From contig JAQXMG010000017.1 of assembly GCA_029012525.1 (NCBI GenBank), positions 1-34,805 of the forward strand: a DNA stretch of 34,805 nt, in the 5' to 3' direction. How positions within the stretch are numbered: position 1 is the stretch's first letter; each line of letters opens with the position of its first letter. This document shows, in pieces, positions 9,695 to 19,339 of the stretch. The notes under the pieces were generated by a model. The model was not told where the DNA came from. It searched no databases and saw nothing but the letters and a program-made list of their open reading frames with translations. This DNA comes from a bacterium. Its GTDB lineage: Bacteria > Bacillota_I > Bacilli_A > RF39 > UBA660. The position numbers and the translations under genes were made by a program.

Positions 9695-9719
9695 CACTTA
9701 AGTCAATGACTTAAATGTC
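9685..9719 (-). terminator. Intrinsic terminator of the antisense RNA
   Basis: 12-bp stem with one G-U wobble on the minus strand, followed by a 7-T run; on the plus strand the wobble becomes a C-A mismatch. Confidence 0.75.
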
Positions 9720-9797
9720 TTCAAAAACAATTTTGGTAGACATTCAATATAGCAAAATTGAATATTCCCTATTTAATATATACAAGAAATCCTTGAT
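9685..9797 (-). ncRNA. Candidate antisense RNA antitoxin convergent with the peptide mRNA
   Basis: Minus-strand promoter TTGATA (9832-9827)-17-TATTAT (9809-9804). Minus-strand terminator: stem GACATTTAAGTC-ATT-GACTTAAGTGTC (9719-9693), then A and T7. Confidence 0.65.
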
Positions 9798-9842
9798 GTA
9801 TACATAATAACATAAAAATAGAAATTTATCAAGGGTTTTATA
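9787..9842 (+). terminator. Possible terminator of the peptide mRNA
   Basis: AAATCCTTGAT ... ATCAAGGGTTT (one G-U) followed by TTAT; large loop. Confidence 0.4.
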
Positions 9843-9857
9843 AATGGAGGTATTAAA

Positions 9858-10841
9858 GTGAGCATAAAAATTGGAAATGTAAAAATAAATGGAAAAACTG
9901 TTATGGCACCTATGGCTGGTATATCAAATAGTGCTTATAGAACAATATGTAAAAGTATGGGTTGCTCATTAATTTATGCAGAAATGGTAAGCGATAAAGC
10001 AATTTATTATAATAATGCTAAAACAATAGATATGTTATATATGACAGATTATGAAAGACCAATAGCTCAACAAATATTTGGTAGTGATGAAAAATCTTTC
10101 GTTGAAGCTGCAAAATATATTGAAAAAGTAATGAAACCAGATATTATTGATATAAATATGGGTTGTCCTGTTCCAAAAATAGCTATAAGATCTCAAGCAG
10201 GAAGTGCTCTTTTAAAAGATCCCCAAAAAATAAAAGAAATAGTATCAAGTGTTGTAAAAAGTGTTAGTTGTCCTGTTACAGTTAAAATAAGAAGTGGTTG
10301 GGATAGCAATAGTATTAATGCAGTAGAAGTTGCCAAAATAGTTGAAGAAGCAGGAGCAAGTGCTATAACAATTCATCCAAGAACAAGGGCACAAGGTTAT
10401 TCAGGAAATGCTGATTGGAATATTATAAAACAAGTAAAAGAAGCAGTAAAAATTCCAGTAATTGGTAATGGTGATATAAAAAGTTGTTTTGATGCTAAAA
10501 AAATGATAGATGAAACAGGATGCGATTTAGTTATGGTAGGAAGAGCATGTCTTGGTAATCCTTGGATATTTAAAGAAATAAATGCCTATTTAGAAGATGG
10601 TACTATAATAGATAAACCAACACCTATAGAAAAAATAGATATGTGTCTAAAACATTTTAATTTATTACTTGAAACGCAAAACAAAAAACAAGCAGTACTT
10701 GAAATTAGAAGTCATATTGCTTGGTATTTAAAAGGAATTGAAGGATCAAAAGAAATAAAAGATAAAATATTTAAAACCAAAGATGAAGAAGAAATAAAAA
10801 ACATTTTATATGATTTTAAAAAATTAATTAGTAAAAATTGA
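9858..10841 (+). CDS. dus: tRNA-dihydrouridine synthase
   Basis: MAPMAGISNSAYR, DINMGCPVPKI, TIHPRTRAQGYSG, VMVGRACLGNPWIF; GTG start with GGAGG. Confidence 0.95.
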   Translation: MSIKIGNVKINGKTVMAPMAGISNSAYRTICKSMGCSLIYAEMVSDKAIYYNNAKTIDMLYMTDYERPIAQQIFGSDEKSFVEAAKYIEKVMKPDIIDINMGCPVPKIAIRSQAGSALLKDPQKIKEIVSSVVKSVSCPVTVKIRSGWDSNSINAVEVAKIVEEAGASAITIHPRTRAQGYSGNADWNIIKQVKEAVKIPVIGNGDIKSCFDAKKMIDETGCDLVMVGRACLGNPWIFKEINAYLEDGTIIDKPTPIEKIDMCLKHFNLLLETQNKKQAVLEIRSHIAWYLKGIEGSKEIKDKIFKTKDEEEIKNILYDFKKLISKN

Positions 10842-11074
10842 AAGTGTTTACCAATATAAGTGGGGTTTCCGATTTAATAAAAAATGATATTTACGATGAA
10901 AAAAATTGTTTATAAATATATATTGTAAGTATGAATAGTTAGTAATATGAGCACTAATAAATAAAATTATTAAAAAATATTTTAATAACTTTAATTTAAC
11001 AATATTTTTTAAAAATGTTATGACTTTTTAACAATTTGTGTTAAAATATACCTATAAAAAGGAAGTGTTAATTT

Positions 11075-12559
11075 ATGAGAGAAATTACAGAACAAGAACA
11101 AGTAAGACGTGATAAGTTAAAAGAAATAAAAAATCCTTATCCAGAAAGATATGAAGTAAATTATAGTTTAAAAGAAGCAAGTAAATTAGAAGATGGTACA
11201 ACTGATGTAAAAGTCGCAGGTCGTATTGTTTTAATGAGAAAAATGGGTAAATTATCATTTTTAACTATTCAAGATATTGAAGGTAGAATTCAAGCATGTA
11301 TGAAATTAGATTTGCTTGGTGAAGAAAAATATCAAGAATTTAAACATAATTTTGATCTTGGGGACTTTATTGGTATAAATGGTGAAGTATTTACAACTCA
11401 AACTGGTGAAAAAACAATAAGAGTTCATGATTTTACATTTTTAGGTAAGGCTTTAAAGCCTCTTCCTGAAAAATTTCATGGTTTGGTAGATCAAGAAACT
11501 ATTTATAGAAATAGGTATATTGATTTGATAACAAGTGAAGAATCAAGACGTAAGTTTTTATTTAGGTCAGCATTTATAAGAGAACTTAGGAACTATTTAA
11601 ATAGTATCGGTTATATTGAAATTGAAACACCTATTTTAAATAATAAACCAAGTGGAGCAACAGCAAGACCTTTTGTTACTCATCATAATGCTTTAGATAT
11701 TGATTTGTATTTAAGAATAGCTCCTGAAACATATCTTAAAAGAGCAGTTGTTGGTGGTTTTACTAAAGTATTTGAAATTGCAAGATGCTTTAGAAATGAA
11801 GGAATGGATTCATCTCACTTACAGGATTTTACTATGATCGAAGGATATGGTGCTTATTTAAATTATGAAGATAATATGAAATTATTAAAGGATATGCTTC
11901 AGACAATTATTTATAAAATGTTTGGAACATTAAATGTTATGGTTGGGGATAAAGAAGTAGATTTATCTGGAGATTGGGAAGTTGTTTCATTTAGAGATTT
12001 AATTTTAAGATATTCTGATATTGATATTGATGTTTATAATACTAAAGAAAAATTACTTGATAAAATAAAAGAAGAAAAACTTGAAATTGATAGTGAAACA
12101 CCTCTTGAAGATTTGGGATATGGTAATTTAGTAGATCAATTATATAAGAAAGTTGCAAGATGTCATATCGTAAAACCTATTTATTTAACTAAACATCCAA
12201 TTAGTTTATCACCACTTGCTAGAGCAAATGATGAAAATCCAAATATTACAGATAGATTCCAACTTGTTATAAATGGTGCTGAAATAATTAACGCTTATTC
12301 TGAATTGGTTGATCCAATTGAACAAGAAAAAAGATTGCTTGAGCAAGCTAAGTTAAAAGAAGCTGGAGATGCTGAAGCTATGCCAATGGATTATGATTAT
12401 ATCGATGCTATGAGTTATGGTATGCCACCTATATCAGGTTGGGGTATGGGAATAGACAGAATAGTTCAACTTTTAACAAATAGTGAAAACATTAAAGATT
12501 GTGTTATGTTCCCACTTATGAAACCATTAAATGAGAATAAAACAACAGAAAATGAATAA
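11075..12559 (+). CDS. lysS: Lysyl-tRNA synthetase, class II
   Basis: Class II motifs: FRNEGMDSSHLQDFTMIE, PSGATARPFVTHHNALDIDLYLRIAPE, GWGMGIDRIVQLLT. Confidence 0.97.
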   Translation: MREITEQEQVRRDKLKEIKNPYPERYEVNYSLKEASKLEDGTTDVKVAGRIVLMRKMGKLSFLTIQDIEGRIQACMKLDLLGEEKYQEFKHNFDLGDFIGINGEVFTTQTGEKTIRVHDFTFLGKALKPLPEKFHGLVDQETIYRNRYIDLITSEESRRKFLFRSAFIRELRNYLNSIGYIEIETPILNNKPSGATARPFVTHHNALDIDLYLRIAPETYLKRAVVGGFTKVFEIARCFRNEGMDSSHLQDFTMIEGYGAYLNYEDNMKLLKDMLQTIIYKMFGTLNVMVGDKEVDLSGDWEVVSFRDLILRYSDIDIDVYNTKEKLLDKIKEEKLEIDSETPLEDLGYGNLVDQLYKKVARCHIVKPIYLTKHPISLSPLARANDENPNITDRFQLVINGAEIINAYSELVDPIEQEKRLLEQAKLKEAGDAEAMPMDYDYIDAMSYGMPPISGWGMGIDRIVQLLTNSENIKDCVMFPLMKPLNENKTTENE

Positions 12560-12572
12560 AATATAACAAAAG

Positions 12573-12595
12573 AAGTGCAAAAATGCACTTTTTTC
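12573..12595 (+). terminator. Intrinsic terminator after lysS
   Basis: AAGTGCA-AAAA-TGCACTT plus T-run. Confidence 0.85.
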
Positions 12596-12644
12596 TTTAT
12601 TTTTTATATAAAAAGTGTAATAATTAAATATAGGAGGTAAAAAA

Positions 12645-14054
12645 ATGAAAAAACATGATTTATTTAAAATACTTGGGATAGTAATTTTAGTATATGTTGT
12701 ATTAACATGGATTTTTGATGCATCACATTATTCAGGATTTTTACAAGTAGTAGGTAAAGAAGAAGTTGGTCTAGGTTATCTAATTAATGTGCCAATTCAA
12801 ACACTAGGTTATTTTTCTTATTTATTTGTATTTATCTTAGCAATTGGAGCATTCTATGAACTTTTAAATGCCACTGGATTATACAGAAAAACATTGGATG
12901 CTATTGTTAAAAAGATTAAAAAACATAAACAAATTGCTTTAATAACTATTACTGTATTAATTGCTGTAATTTCATCAGTCACAGGACTTGAAGTTGGAAT
13001 GCTATTTATATTCCCATTTGTTATATCTTTAATAATTTTATTAGGATATGATAAACTAACAGCACTTGCTGCAACTGTTGGAGCAACACTTGTTGGTATG
13101 ATGGGCTCAACTTATTCTTATAATTCATATGGTATTGTAAACAGCATTTTAGGTACAACTTATAATGATGGTATAGTTGTAAAACTAATTTTATTAGTTT
13201 TAGGAATACTACTTTTAGTAGGATTTATGTTACTACATATTAGAAAACAAAAGAATCAAAAAGATGTTAACAAAGAAGCATTAGAACTAGTACCTGAAAA
13301 AGGAGAAACAAGAAAAGGAGTTTGTAAACATATTTGGCCAATTATAACTATTCTTGCTGTTATATTTGTAGTATTAATGGTTGGAACAATTAATTGGGCT
13401 AATGTTTATGAAATTGATTTCTTTGATAAAGCTCTAGAAAAAATTAATGAAACTACAATTTTTGGATATCCATTATTTGATAATTTATTAAGTGGAATAA
13501 CTGCATTTGGTTCTTGGAATGGACCTAGTAAGTTCATTTATTTTACTGGAACAATTCTTATTTTTAGCATTGTAATTGCTATAGTATATAAAATTGGTTT
13601 AAATAAATACTTAGAAACAATAGCAAGTGGTGCTAAAAAGAACTTAAAATCAGCAGTAATTATGGTACTTGCTTATGTAGTATTAGTTATTGTTAGTTCA
13701 TTCCCAGTATTCTTGACAATTACTCAAAAAGTTACTGGTGAAACATTTAATGTTGCAACTACTGGTATAATGAATTTATTCGGTAGTGCCCTTTATGTTG
13801 ATATTTATTACTATCCACAATATGTGTTAGAATATTTTGCATCATTTAAAGATGTTAATCCAAATGTTTTAAGTGTTTTATTTGTAAGTATATATAGTGT
13901 TGCAATGCTTATAGCTCCAACAAGTATATTACTTATTACAACATTACAAAATACAGATACAAAATATGTTGATTGGGTTAAATTTATTTGGAAATTATTC
14001 TTAGCACTATTACTTGTAGTATTTATTGTGTTGTTAGTATATTTCTTAATTTAA
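12645..14054 (+). CDS. Multi-pass transporter, YfcC/C4-dicarboxylate-carrier-like
   Basis: About 12 TM segments; ALAATVGATLVGMMGSTYSYNSYGIVNSILGTTYNDGI resembles the YfcC/ArcD2-type family. Confidence 0.6.
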   Translation: MKKHDLFKILGIVILVYVVLTWIFDASHYSGFLQVVGKEEVGLGYLINVPIQTLGYFSYLFVFILAIGAFYELLNATGLYRKTLDAIVKKIKKHKQIALITITVLIAVISSVTGLEVGMLFIFPFVISLIILLGYDKLTALAATVGATLVGMMGSTYSYNSYGIVNSILGTTYNDGIVVKLILLVLGILLLVGFMLLHIRKQKNQKDVNKEALELVPEKGETRKGVCKHIWPIITILAVIFVVLMVGTINWANVYEIDFFDKALEKINETTIFGYPLFDNLLSGITAFGSWNGPSKFIYFTGTILIFSIVIAIVYKIGLNKYLETIASGAKKNLKSAVIMVLAYVVLVIVSSFPVFLTITQKVTGETFNVATTGIMNLFGSALYVDIYYYPQYVLEYFASFKDVNPNVLSVLFVSIYSVAMLIAPTSILLITTLQNTDTKYVDWVKFIWKLFLALLLVVFIVLLVYFLI

Positions 14055-14058
14055 TAAA

Positions 14059-14084
14059 AAGATGCCTTATGGTGTCTTTTTTTA
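14059..14084 (+). terminator. Intrinsic terminator
   Basis: AAGATGCC-TTAT-GGTGTCTT plus T-run, two G-U pairs. Confidence 0.75.
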
Positions 14085-14164
14085 TTGCTTTTTGTTTTTT
14101 GCTTTTTGACTAGAAAATAAATTTTTTAATCATTATAAACATAGAATATTAAAGGAGGATATTT

Positions 14165-16465
14165 ATGTTTAAAAAATTTGATGAAGAAGCAAAGAAAGTG
14201 TTAGTAAATATGCGAAGTGAAATGGTTAATTTAAGACATCCTTATATAGGAAGTGAACACTTATTTCTATCAATTCTAAAATGTGGCAATAAAGATATAG
14301 TAGAAAAATTAGAAAAGTTTGGAGTAACATATAAATCATTTAAAACAGAATTAATAAATATTGTTGGTTTAGGAAAAGAAAGCAATGATTTCTATTTATA
14401 TACTCCGCTTTTAAGAAATGTATTACAAGTAGCATCAGATAATGCTATAGATAAAGGAAAAGAATATGTTGATGTTAATGATTTATTACTTGCGCTTCTT
14501 GAAGAAGGAGATGGAATAGCAATAAGAATAATGATGGGAATGAACATAAATGTATCTAAAATGTATGAAGAATTTTTAAATAAAAATGTAAAACCCCATA
14601 AAAAAGGTAAAATGTTAATAGATAGTTTTGGAGTTAATTTGAATGAAAAAGTAAAAAACAATGAAATTGATCCTGTTATAGGTCGTGATAAAGAAATAAA
14701 AAGAATGATAGAGATACTATCAAGAAGATGCAAAAATAACCCTTTATTAATTGGAGAAGCAGGAGTTGGAAAAACTGCAATAGTTGAAGAATTAGCAAGA
14801 ATGATAGAAAATGATGAAGTTTACACTCTAAAAAATAAAAAAATTATTTCAATATCAATGGCTAATTTAGTTGCAGGTACAAAATATCGTGGAGAATTTG
14901 AAGAAAGACTCGGGAAAATTATAAAGGAGTTGGAAAAATGTGATGATGTTATAATATTTATTGATGAAATTCATACTCTTGTTGGAGCAGGAGGAGCAGA
15001 AGGAGCAATTGATGCTTCAAATATTTTAAAACCAGCTCTAGCACGAGGTAAAATAAAATTAATTGGTGCAACAACAATTGATGAATACAAAAAATTTATT
15101 GAAAAAGATAAAGCATTAGAAAGAAGATTTCAAGTTTTAGAAGTAAAAGAACCATCTCTTGATGTTGTATCAAACATTTTAAAAAGATTAACACCGATAT
15201 ATGAAGGTTATCATAAAGTAAAATTAAGTGATGCAATAATAAATTCAATTGTAGAATTATCTGATAAATATATTTATGATCGAAAAATGCCAGATAAAGC
15301 AATCGATGTTTTAGATGAAGTATGTTCTAAAGTATCAATTACAACCAGTAAACATGAAGAACAATTGGAAAACTTAAAGAATAAAATTAAAATAACTAAA
15401 AATTTAAAAAATAATTCAATTATAAATAATAATTTTGCTGATGCAGTATCATATAAACAAGAAGAGAATAAATTGTTTGATGAACTAAATAAATTAGAAT
15501 TAAAATATAGTAATGAAGATTCTTTAAAAGTTGTTACAATAAAAGATGTAAAAGAAGTAATTGAAGAAAAAAGCAAAATTCCTGTATTTGAAAAAGAGAA
15601 TAGTCAAGATCTAAAAAGTTTTAGAACTAAGCTAAATAATATTGTAATAGGGCAAGAAAATGCAGTTAATATACTATACAATACAACTAAAAAAATAAGA
15701 TATGGTTATAAAAAAAATAGTGTTCCTTATTCTTATCTTTTTATAGGAAAAACTGGAGTAGGCAAAACACTTCTTGCTAAAGAATATGCCAAGCTTTGTT
15801 ATGGTATGGATAATTTTATAAGAATAGACATGAGTGAATATAAAGAGCCACATTCTATAAGCAAATTAATAGGAAGCCCTGCAGGATACGTTGGCTATGA
15901 TGATAATAAAAATGTTTTTGAAGAAGTTAGAGATAAACCATATTCTGTTATTCTTTTAGATGAAGTCGAAAAGTCTTGTAAAGAAGTGCTTAACTTGTTT
16001 TTACAAATATTAGATGAAGGAAAAATAAAAGATTCTAAAAAAAATACCATTAGATTTGATAATACGATAATTATTATGACCTCTAATTTGGGAACAAGTA
16101 CTAGTAATATTGGATTTAATTCAAAACAAGAAGAAGCAAATTTTAAAGAACTGCAAAATTTTTTTGGCATAGAGTTTTTAAATAGAATAACAAATATCAT
16201 TTATTTTAATAGTTTAACAGAAAAAGATATCGAAAAAATAGTTAATAAAAAAATCTTAGAATTAAAAAAGAATTATCAACAAAGAGATATTAAGTTTACT
16301 ATTAATAAGAAAATTTTGAGTGAAATAATAACTCTTTGTGAATATGAGAAATATGGAGCTAGACAAATTGATAAAGTAATTAGTGATTATCTAGAAAATG
16401 AAATAATAGATAAATTAATCGAAGGAACAAAAGATATTAAAATAAATAAGTTGGTAAAAATATAG
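14165..16465 (+). CDS. clpC: AAA+ chaperone ClpC (Clp ATPase)
   Basis: Clp_N repeats, [15 protein letters not shown] and [15 protein letters not shown] Walker A, NIGF loop compatible with ClpP docking. Confidence 0.9.
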   Translation: MFKKFDEEAKKVLVNMRSEMVNLRHPYIGSEHLFLSILKCGNKDIVEKLEKFGVTYKSFKTELINIVGLGKESNDFYLYTPLLRNVLQVASDNAIDKGKEYVDVNDLLLALLEEGDGIAIRIMMGMNINVSKMYEEFLNKNVKPHKKGKMLIDSFGVNLNEKVKNNEIDPVIGRDKEIKRMIEILSRRCKNNPLLIGEAGVGKTAIVEELARMIENDEVYTLKNKKIISISMANLVAGTKYRGEFEERLGKIIKELEKCDDVIIFIDEIHTLVGAGGAEGAIDASNILKPALARGKIKLIGATTIDEYKKFIEKDKALERRFQVLEVKEPSLDVVSNILKRLTPIYEGYHKVKLSDAIINSIVELSDKYIYDRKMPDKAIDVLDEVCSKVSITTSKHEEQLENLKNKIKITKNLKNNSIINNNFADAVSYKQEENKLFDELNKLELKYSNEDSLKVVTIKDVKEVIEEKSKIPVFEKENSQDLKSFRTKLNNIVIGQENAVNILYNTTKKIRYGYKKNSVPYSYLFIGKTGVGKTLLAKEYAKLCYGMDNFIRIDMSEYKEPHSISKLIGSPAGYVGYDDNKNVFEEVRDKPYSVILLDEVEKSCKEVLNLFLQILDEGKIKDSKKNTIRFDNTIIIMTSNLGTSTSNIGFNSKQEEANFKELQNFFGIEFLNRITNIIYFNSLTEKDIEKIVNKKILELKKNYQQRDIKFTINKKILSEIITLCEYEKYGARQIDKVISDYLENEIIDKLIEGTKDIKINKLVKI

Positions 16466-16519
16466 ACAAAATTTATGAAAGTATGTTAAAATCTATTATA
16501 TAGTAGACATACTTTTTTG
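16463..16519 (+). promoter_or_regulatory. Composite terminator/promoter upstream of surface protein gene
   Basis: TAGACA 16463-16468, 18-nt spacer, TAAAAT 16487-16492; overlapping hairpin AAGTATGT/ACATACTT (16479-16514) then T-run. Confidence 0.55.
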
Positions 16520-16550
16520 TTGTACTTTTAATTTAATTGGAGATGATTAG

Positions 16551-17762
16551 ATGAAAAAAAGTGATGATGATTGTAAAGAAAATGATACTTTTAGTTCAAA
16601 AATGTATAATTTTTTAATTCAAGATATTGATTTATGGCACAATTATTATCTATTTGGACTTATTTTCTTTGTTTTATTCGTTATTGGTTATACTTCATAT
16701 TCATTATTTAGTTATGAGATAGAACAGGAAAGTAATATAAGAGTTGTTTTTAGTGATATTAATGGACCATCTTGTGTAATTGAAGGACCTAATTCTTCTG
16801 AAATAGGTATAAATAGTAGTACCGCATATATTATGAATTGTACAGATTCATTTGGAGTTGCCTCTTCTACTTTAACAAGTGATAATTTTATGGTAACGGG
16901 AGATATAACTATAGATAGTATTAATAAAGAAGAAATAACAAATGGTTATAAGTACACAATTAATATTTTATCTGGTACAACAGATACAACAGGTAGTATA
17001 AAATTAAATGCCAATGTTATGCAGGATAATAATGGTAATTATAATAAAGAATCAAATATAAGTAATAATGTTAATGTAATTTTATATAAGACATTTTATT
17101 TAACATATAATAGTACTAATTATGAGTATCATTTTGATGAAGGAATGACTTGGACATCTTTTGTAAATAGCAGTTATAATGACGGGAATTTTACTATAAG
17201 CGGTGAAAATATTAAATATTATAATACTAAGGTTGCTTTAAATGATACTGTTGTTAGTAGTACTGCTACTTTATCTGAAACAACTTATCAAACAAAAGCA
17301 ATAGTATATGCTTGGAATAAATACACAACAGATAGTGTAAATAAAGGAAGTGCTGCTACTGAATATTTTGATGTTGTTATATATGACTACAAAGAAAGCG
17401 GAAGTCAACTTCAATATGTAAGATATTATTCAACTCCAGCACCAAGTGAAATTATTGCTAATGGTACGACTCTTTCAGGTACGTATTATACTTATACTAA
17501 TTTTAATCCATTAAAAGGATATTATTACATTTATTCTAAAGTTGATGATAGTTTAGATTCTGGATGGGATACTGATATGATACGTTATATTCCTGGCAAT
17601 GCTACAATCCAAAGAAAAATTGATGGTGATGTTTATTTGGTATATTTTACATATAGTTATGATGTTAATAAAGAATATCTTACAAGTGAGGATAGTAATG
17701 CATATCCAAAAAATGCTTGGTCTGGGTCAACAATTTATTATGAATTTTTAGGAGAAGTATAA
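16551..17762 (+). CDS. Surface-anchored Ig-like ectodomain protein (intact paralog)
   Basis: N-terminal TM (YYLFGLIFFVLFVIGYTSYSLFSY) then beta-rich ectodomain; paralog of 34455-34805. Confidence 0.7.
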   Translation: MKKSDDDCKENDTFSSKMYNFLIQDIDLWHNYYLFGLIFFVLFVIGYTSYSLFSYEIEQESNIRVVFSDINGPSCVIEGPNSSEIGINSSTAYIMNCTDSFGVASSTLTSDNFMVTGDITIDSINKEEITNGYKYTINILSGTTDTTGSIKLNANVMQDNNGNYNKESNISNNVNVILYKTFYLTYNSTNYEYHFDEGMTWTSFVNSSYNDGNFTISGENIKYYNTKVALNDTVVSSTATLSETTYQTKAIVYAWNKYTTDSVNKGSAATEYFDVVIYDYKESGSQLQYVRYYSTPAPSEIIANGTTLSGTYYTYTNFNPLKGYYYIYSKVDDSLDSGWDTDMIRYIPGNATIQRKIDGDVYLVYFTYSYDVNKEYLTSEDSNAYPKNAWSGSTIYYEFLGEV

Positions 17763-17780
17763 AAAATAATAATAAAATGA

Positions 17781-17815
17781 AATAAGATAGAATATATTTT
17801 TCTATCTTATTTATT
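17781..17815 (+). terminator. Intrinsic terminator
   Basis: AATAAGATAGA ... TCTATCTTATT. Confidence 0.75.
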
Positions 17816-17883
17816 GTTATTAAAAAATTTAATTGTTAAATCTTTAATTTTTTGATATCATATCTTTATAAGGGAGGCCTTTT

Positions 17884-19278
17884 ATGAAATTATATAATAC
17901 ATTAACTAAAAAAGTAGAGGAATTTGTACCTAGAAATAAAAATGAAGTATCCATGTATACTTGTGGTCCTACAGTTTATAACTATGCTCATATTGGAAAT
18001 TTGCGTACTTATATTTTTGAAGATATTTTAGAAAAAGGTTTAAAATATTTAGGATATAATGTTAAAAGAGTTATGAATATAACAGATGTAGGACATTTAA
18101 CAAGTGATGGTGATACTGGAGAAGATAAGATGCTTAAGGGCGCCAAAAAGGAAGGAAAAACGCCCCAGGAATTAGCTAAGTTTTATACCGAAGCATTTTT
18201 TAATGATTTGAAAAAACTTAATTTAAAAAAACCTGATTTAGTAGAAAAAGCAACGGATCATATTAATGATTATATTAAAGTAATAGAAGTTTTATTAGAA
18301 AAAGACTATGCTTATAAATCTAATGGTAATATTTATTTTGATATATCTAAAGCAAAAGATTATTATAAATTGTCTGGAAAAACATCTGAAGATTTAATTG
18401 TAGGAGCAAGATCTGATGTTTCTTTTGATAATTTTAAGAAAAATCCTTATGATTTTGTATTGTGGTTTACAAAGAGTAAGTTTGAAGATCAAGATCAAAA
18501 ATGGGATAGTCCATTTGGAGTTGGTTATCCTGGTTGGCATATTGAATGTTCTACTCTTGCTAGTTTATATTTTGGAGAGTATTTAGATATTCATTGTGGT
18601 GGGGTTGATAATATATTTCCTCATCATACTAATGAAATTGCTCAATCTGAAGCATATTTTGGACATAAATGGTGTAATTATTGGTTACATGCAGAACACT
18701 TAAACGATAAAAATGGTAAAATGAGTAAATCAAAAGGAGAGTTTTTAACTTTAAAATTATTGGAAGAAAAGGGTTATAATCCTTTAGTTTATAAGTATTT
18801 TTGTTTAGGATCACATTATCGTAATCAATTATTATTTAGTTATGATTCTTTAAATGTTGCAAAAACTTCTTATGAAAAATTAAGAAAAAAAACATCATCA
18901 TTAAAAGAAGATGGAAAAATAGATACTGAAAAAGTCAAATTCTATAAAGAAAAACTTAAAGAAGCTATATCAAGCGATTTAAACACTTCACAAATGTTAA
19001 CATGTGTTTACGACGCTTTAAAAGATAGTTTATTAAATGATAATACTAAAAGAGAAATAATAAAATCTTATGATGAAGTTTTGGGACTTGATTTATTAGA
19101 AAAAGATGAAAAAGAAAGTGTTTTATCAGAAAAATACATTTTAGATAAAATAAAACAAAGAAGTGAAGCAAAACAAAACAAAAACTATGATGAAGCAGAT
19201 TCAATAAGAGATGAACTTTTAAAACAAGGTGTAAAACTTATTGATAAAGTTGACAAAACTGAATATGAAATAATTTAA
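17884..19278 (+). CDS. cysS: Cysteinyl-tRNA synthetase
   Basis: CGPTVYNYAHIGNLRTY, WHIECS, HCGGVDNIFPHHTNEIAQSEA, KMSKSKG. Confidence 0.97.
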   Translation: MKLYNTLTKKVEEFVPRNKNEVSMYTCGPTVYNYAHIGNLRTYIFEDILEKGLKYLGYNVKRVMNITDVGHLTSDGDTGEDKMLKGAKKEGKTPQELAKFYTEAFFNDLKKLNLKKPDLVEKATDHINDYIKVIEVLLEKDYAYKSNGNIYFDISKAKDYYKLSGKTSEDLIVGARSDVSFDNFKKNPYDFVLWFTKSKFEDQDQKWDSPFGVGYPGWHIECSTLASLYFGEYLDIHCGGVDNIFPHHTNEIAQSEAYFGHKWCNYWLHAEHLNDKNGKMSKSKGEFLTLKLLEEKGYNPLVYKYFCLGSHYRNQLLFSYDSLNVAKTSYEKLRKKTSSLKEDGKIDTEKVKFYKEKLKEAISSDLNTSQMLTCVYDALKDSLLNDNTKREIIKSYDEVLGLDLLEKDEKESVLSEKYILDKIKQRSEAKQNKNYDEADSIRDELLKQGVKLIDKVDKTEYEII

Positions 19279-19339
19279 TGGCTAAAAAATGGGATGATAA
19301 TACAAAAATAAGAACCATAAATGGATAGAGGTAATAAAT

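Larger units (their letters stand above)
9555..9749 (+). repeat. Long-range inverted repeat bracketing the peptide ORF (5'/3' UTR pairing)
   Basis: TATTGAA(g)TGTCTACC at 9555-9570 pairs with GGTAGACATTCAATA at 9735-9749: 15 bp, one bulged G. Confidence 0.75.

Noticed and set aside
9555-9749. MITE or insertion element explanation for the 15-bp inverted repeat
   Set aside because: No flanking target-site duplication seen, and the interior has a strong SD, an ORF and opposed promoters; a genome-wide repeat search would still be useful.
10842-11074. T-box or other riboswitch upstream of lysS
   Set aside because: No T-box consensus (AGGGTGGnACCGCG) or recognisable aptamer; only AT-rich hairpins and a possible promoter.
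14085-14110. Direct repeat TTGCTTTTTG...TTGCTTTTTG after a terminator
   Set aside because: Low-complexity T-rich sequence, likely not functional.
19278-19328. 16-codon ORF (MAKKWDDNTKIRTING) overlapping the cysS stop, where mrnC usually lies
   Set aside because: Too short, no SD and no recognisable similarity; probably spacer.
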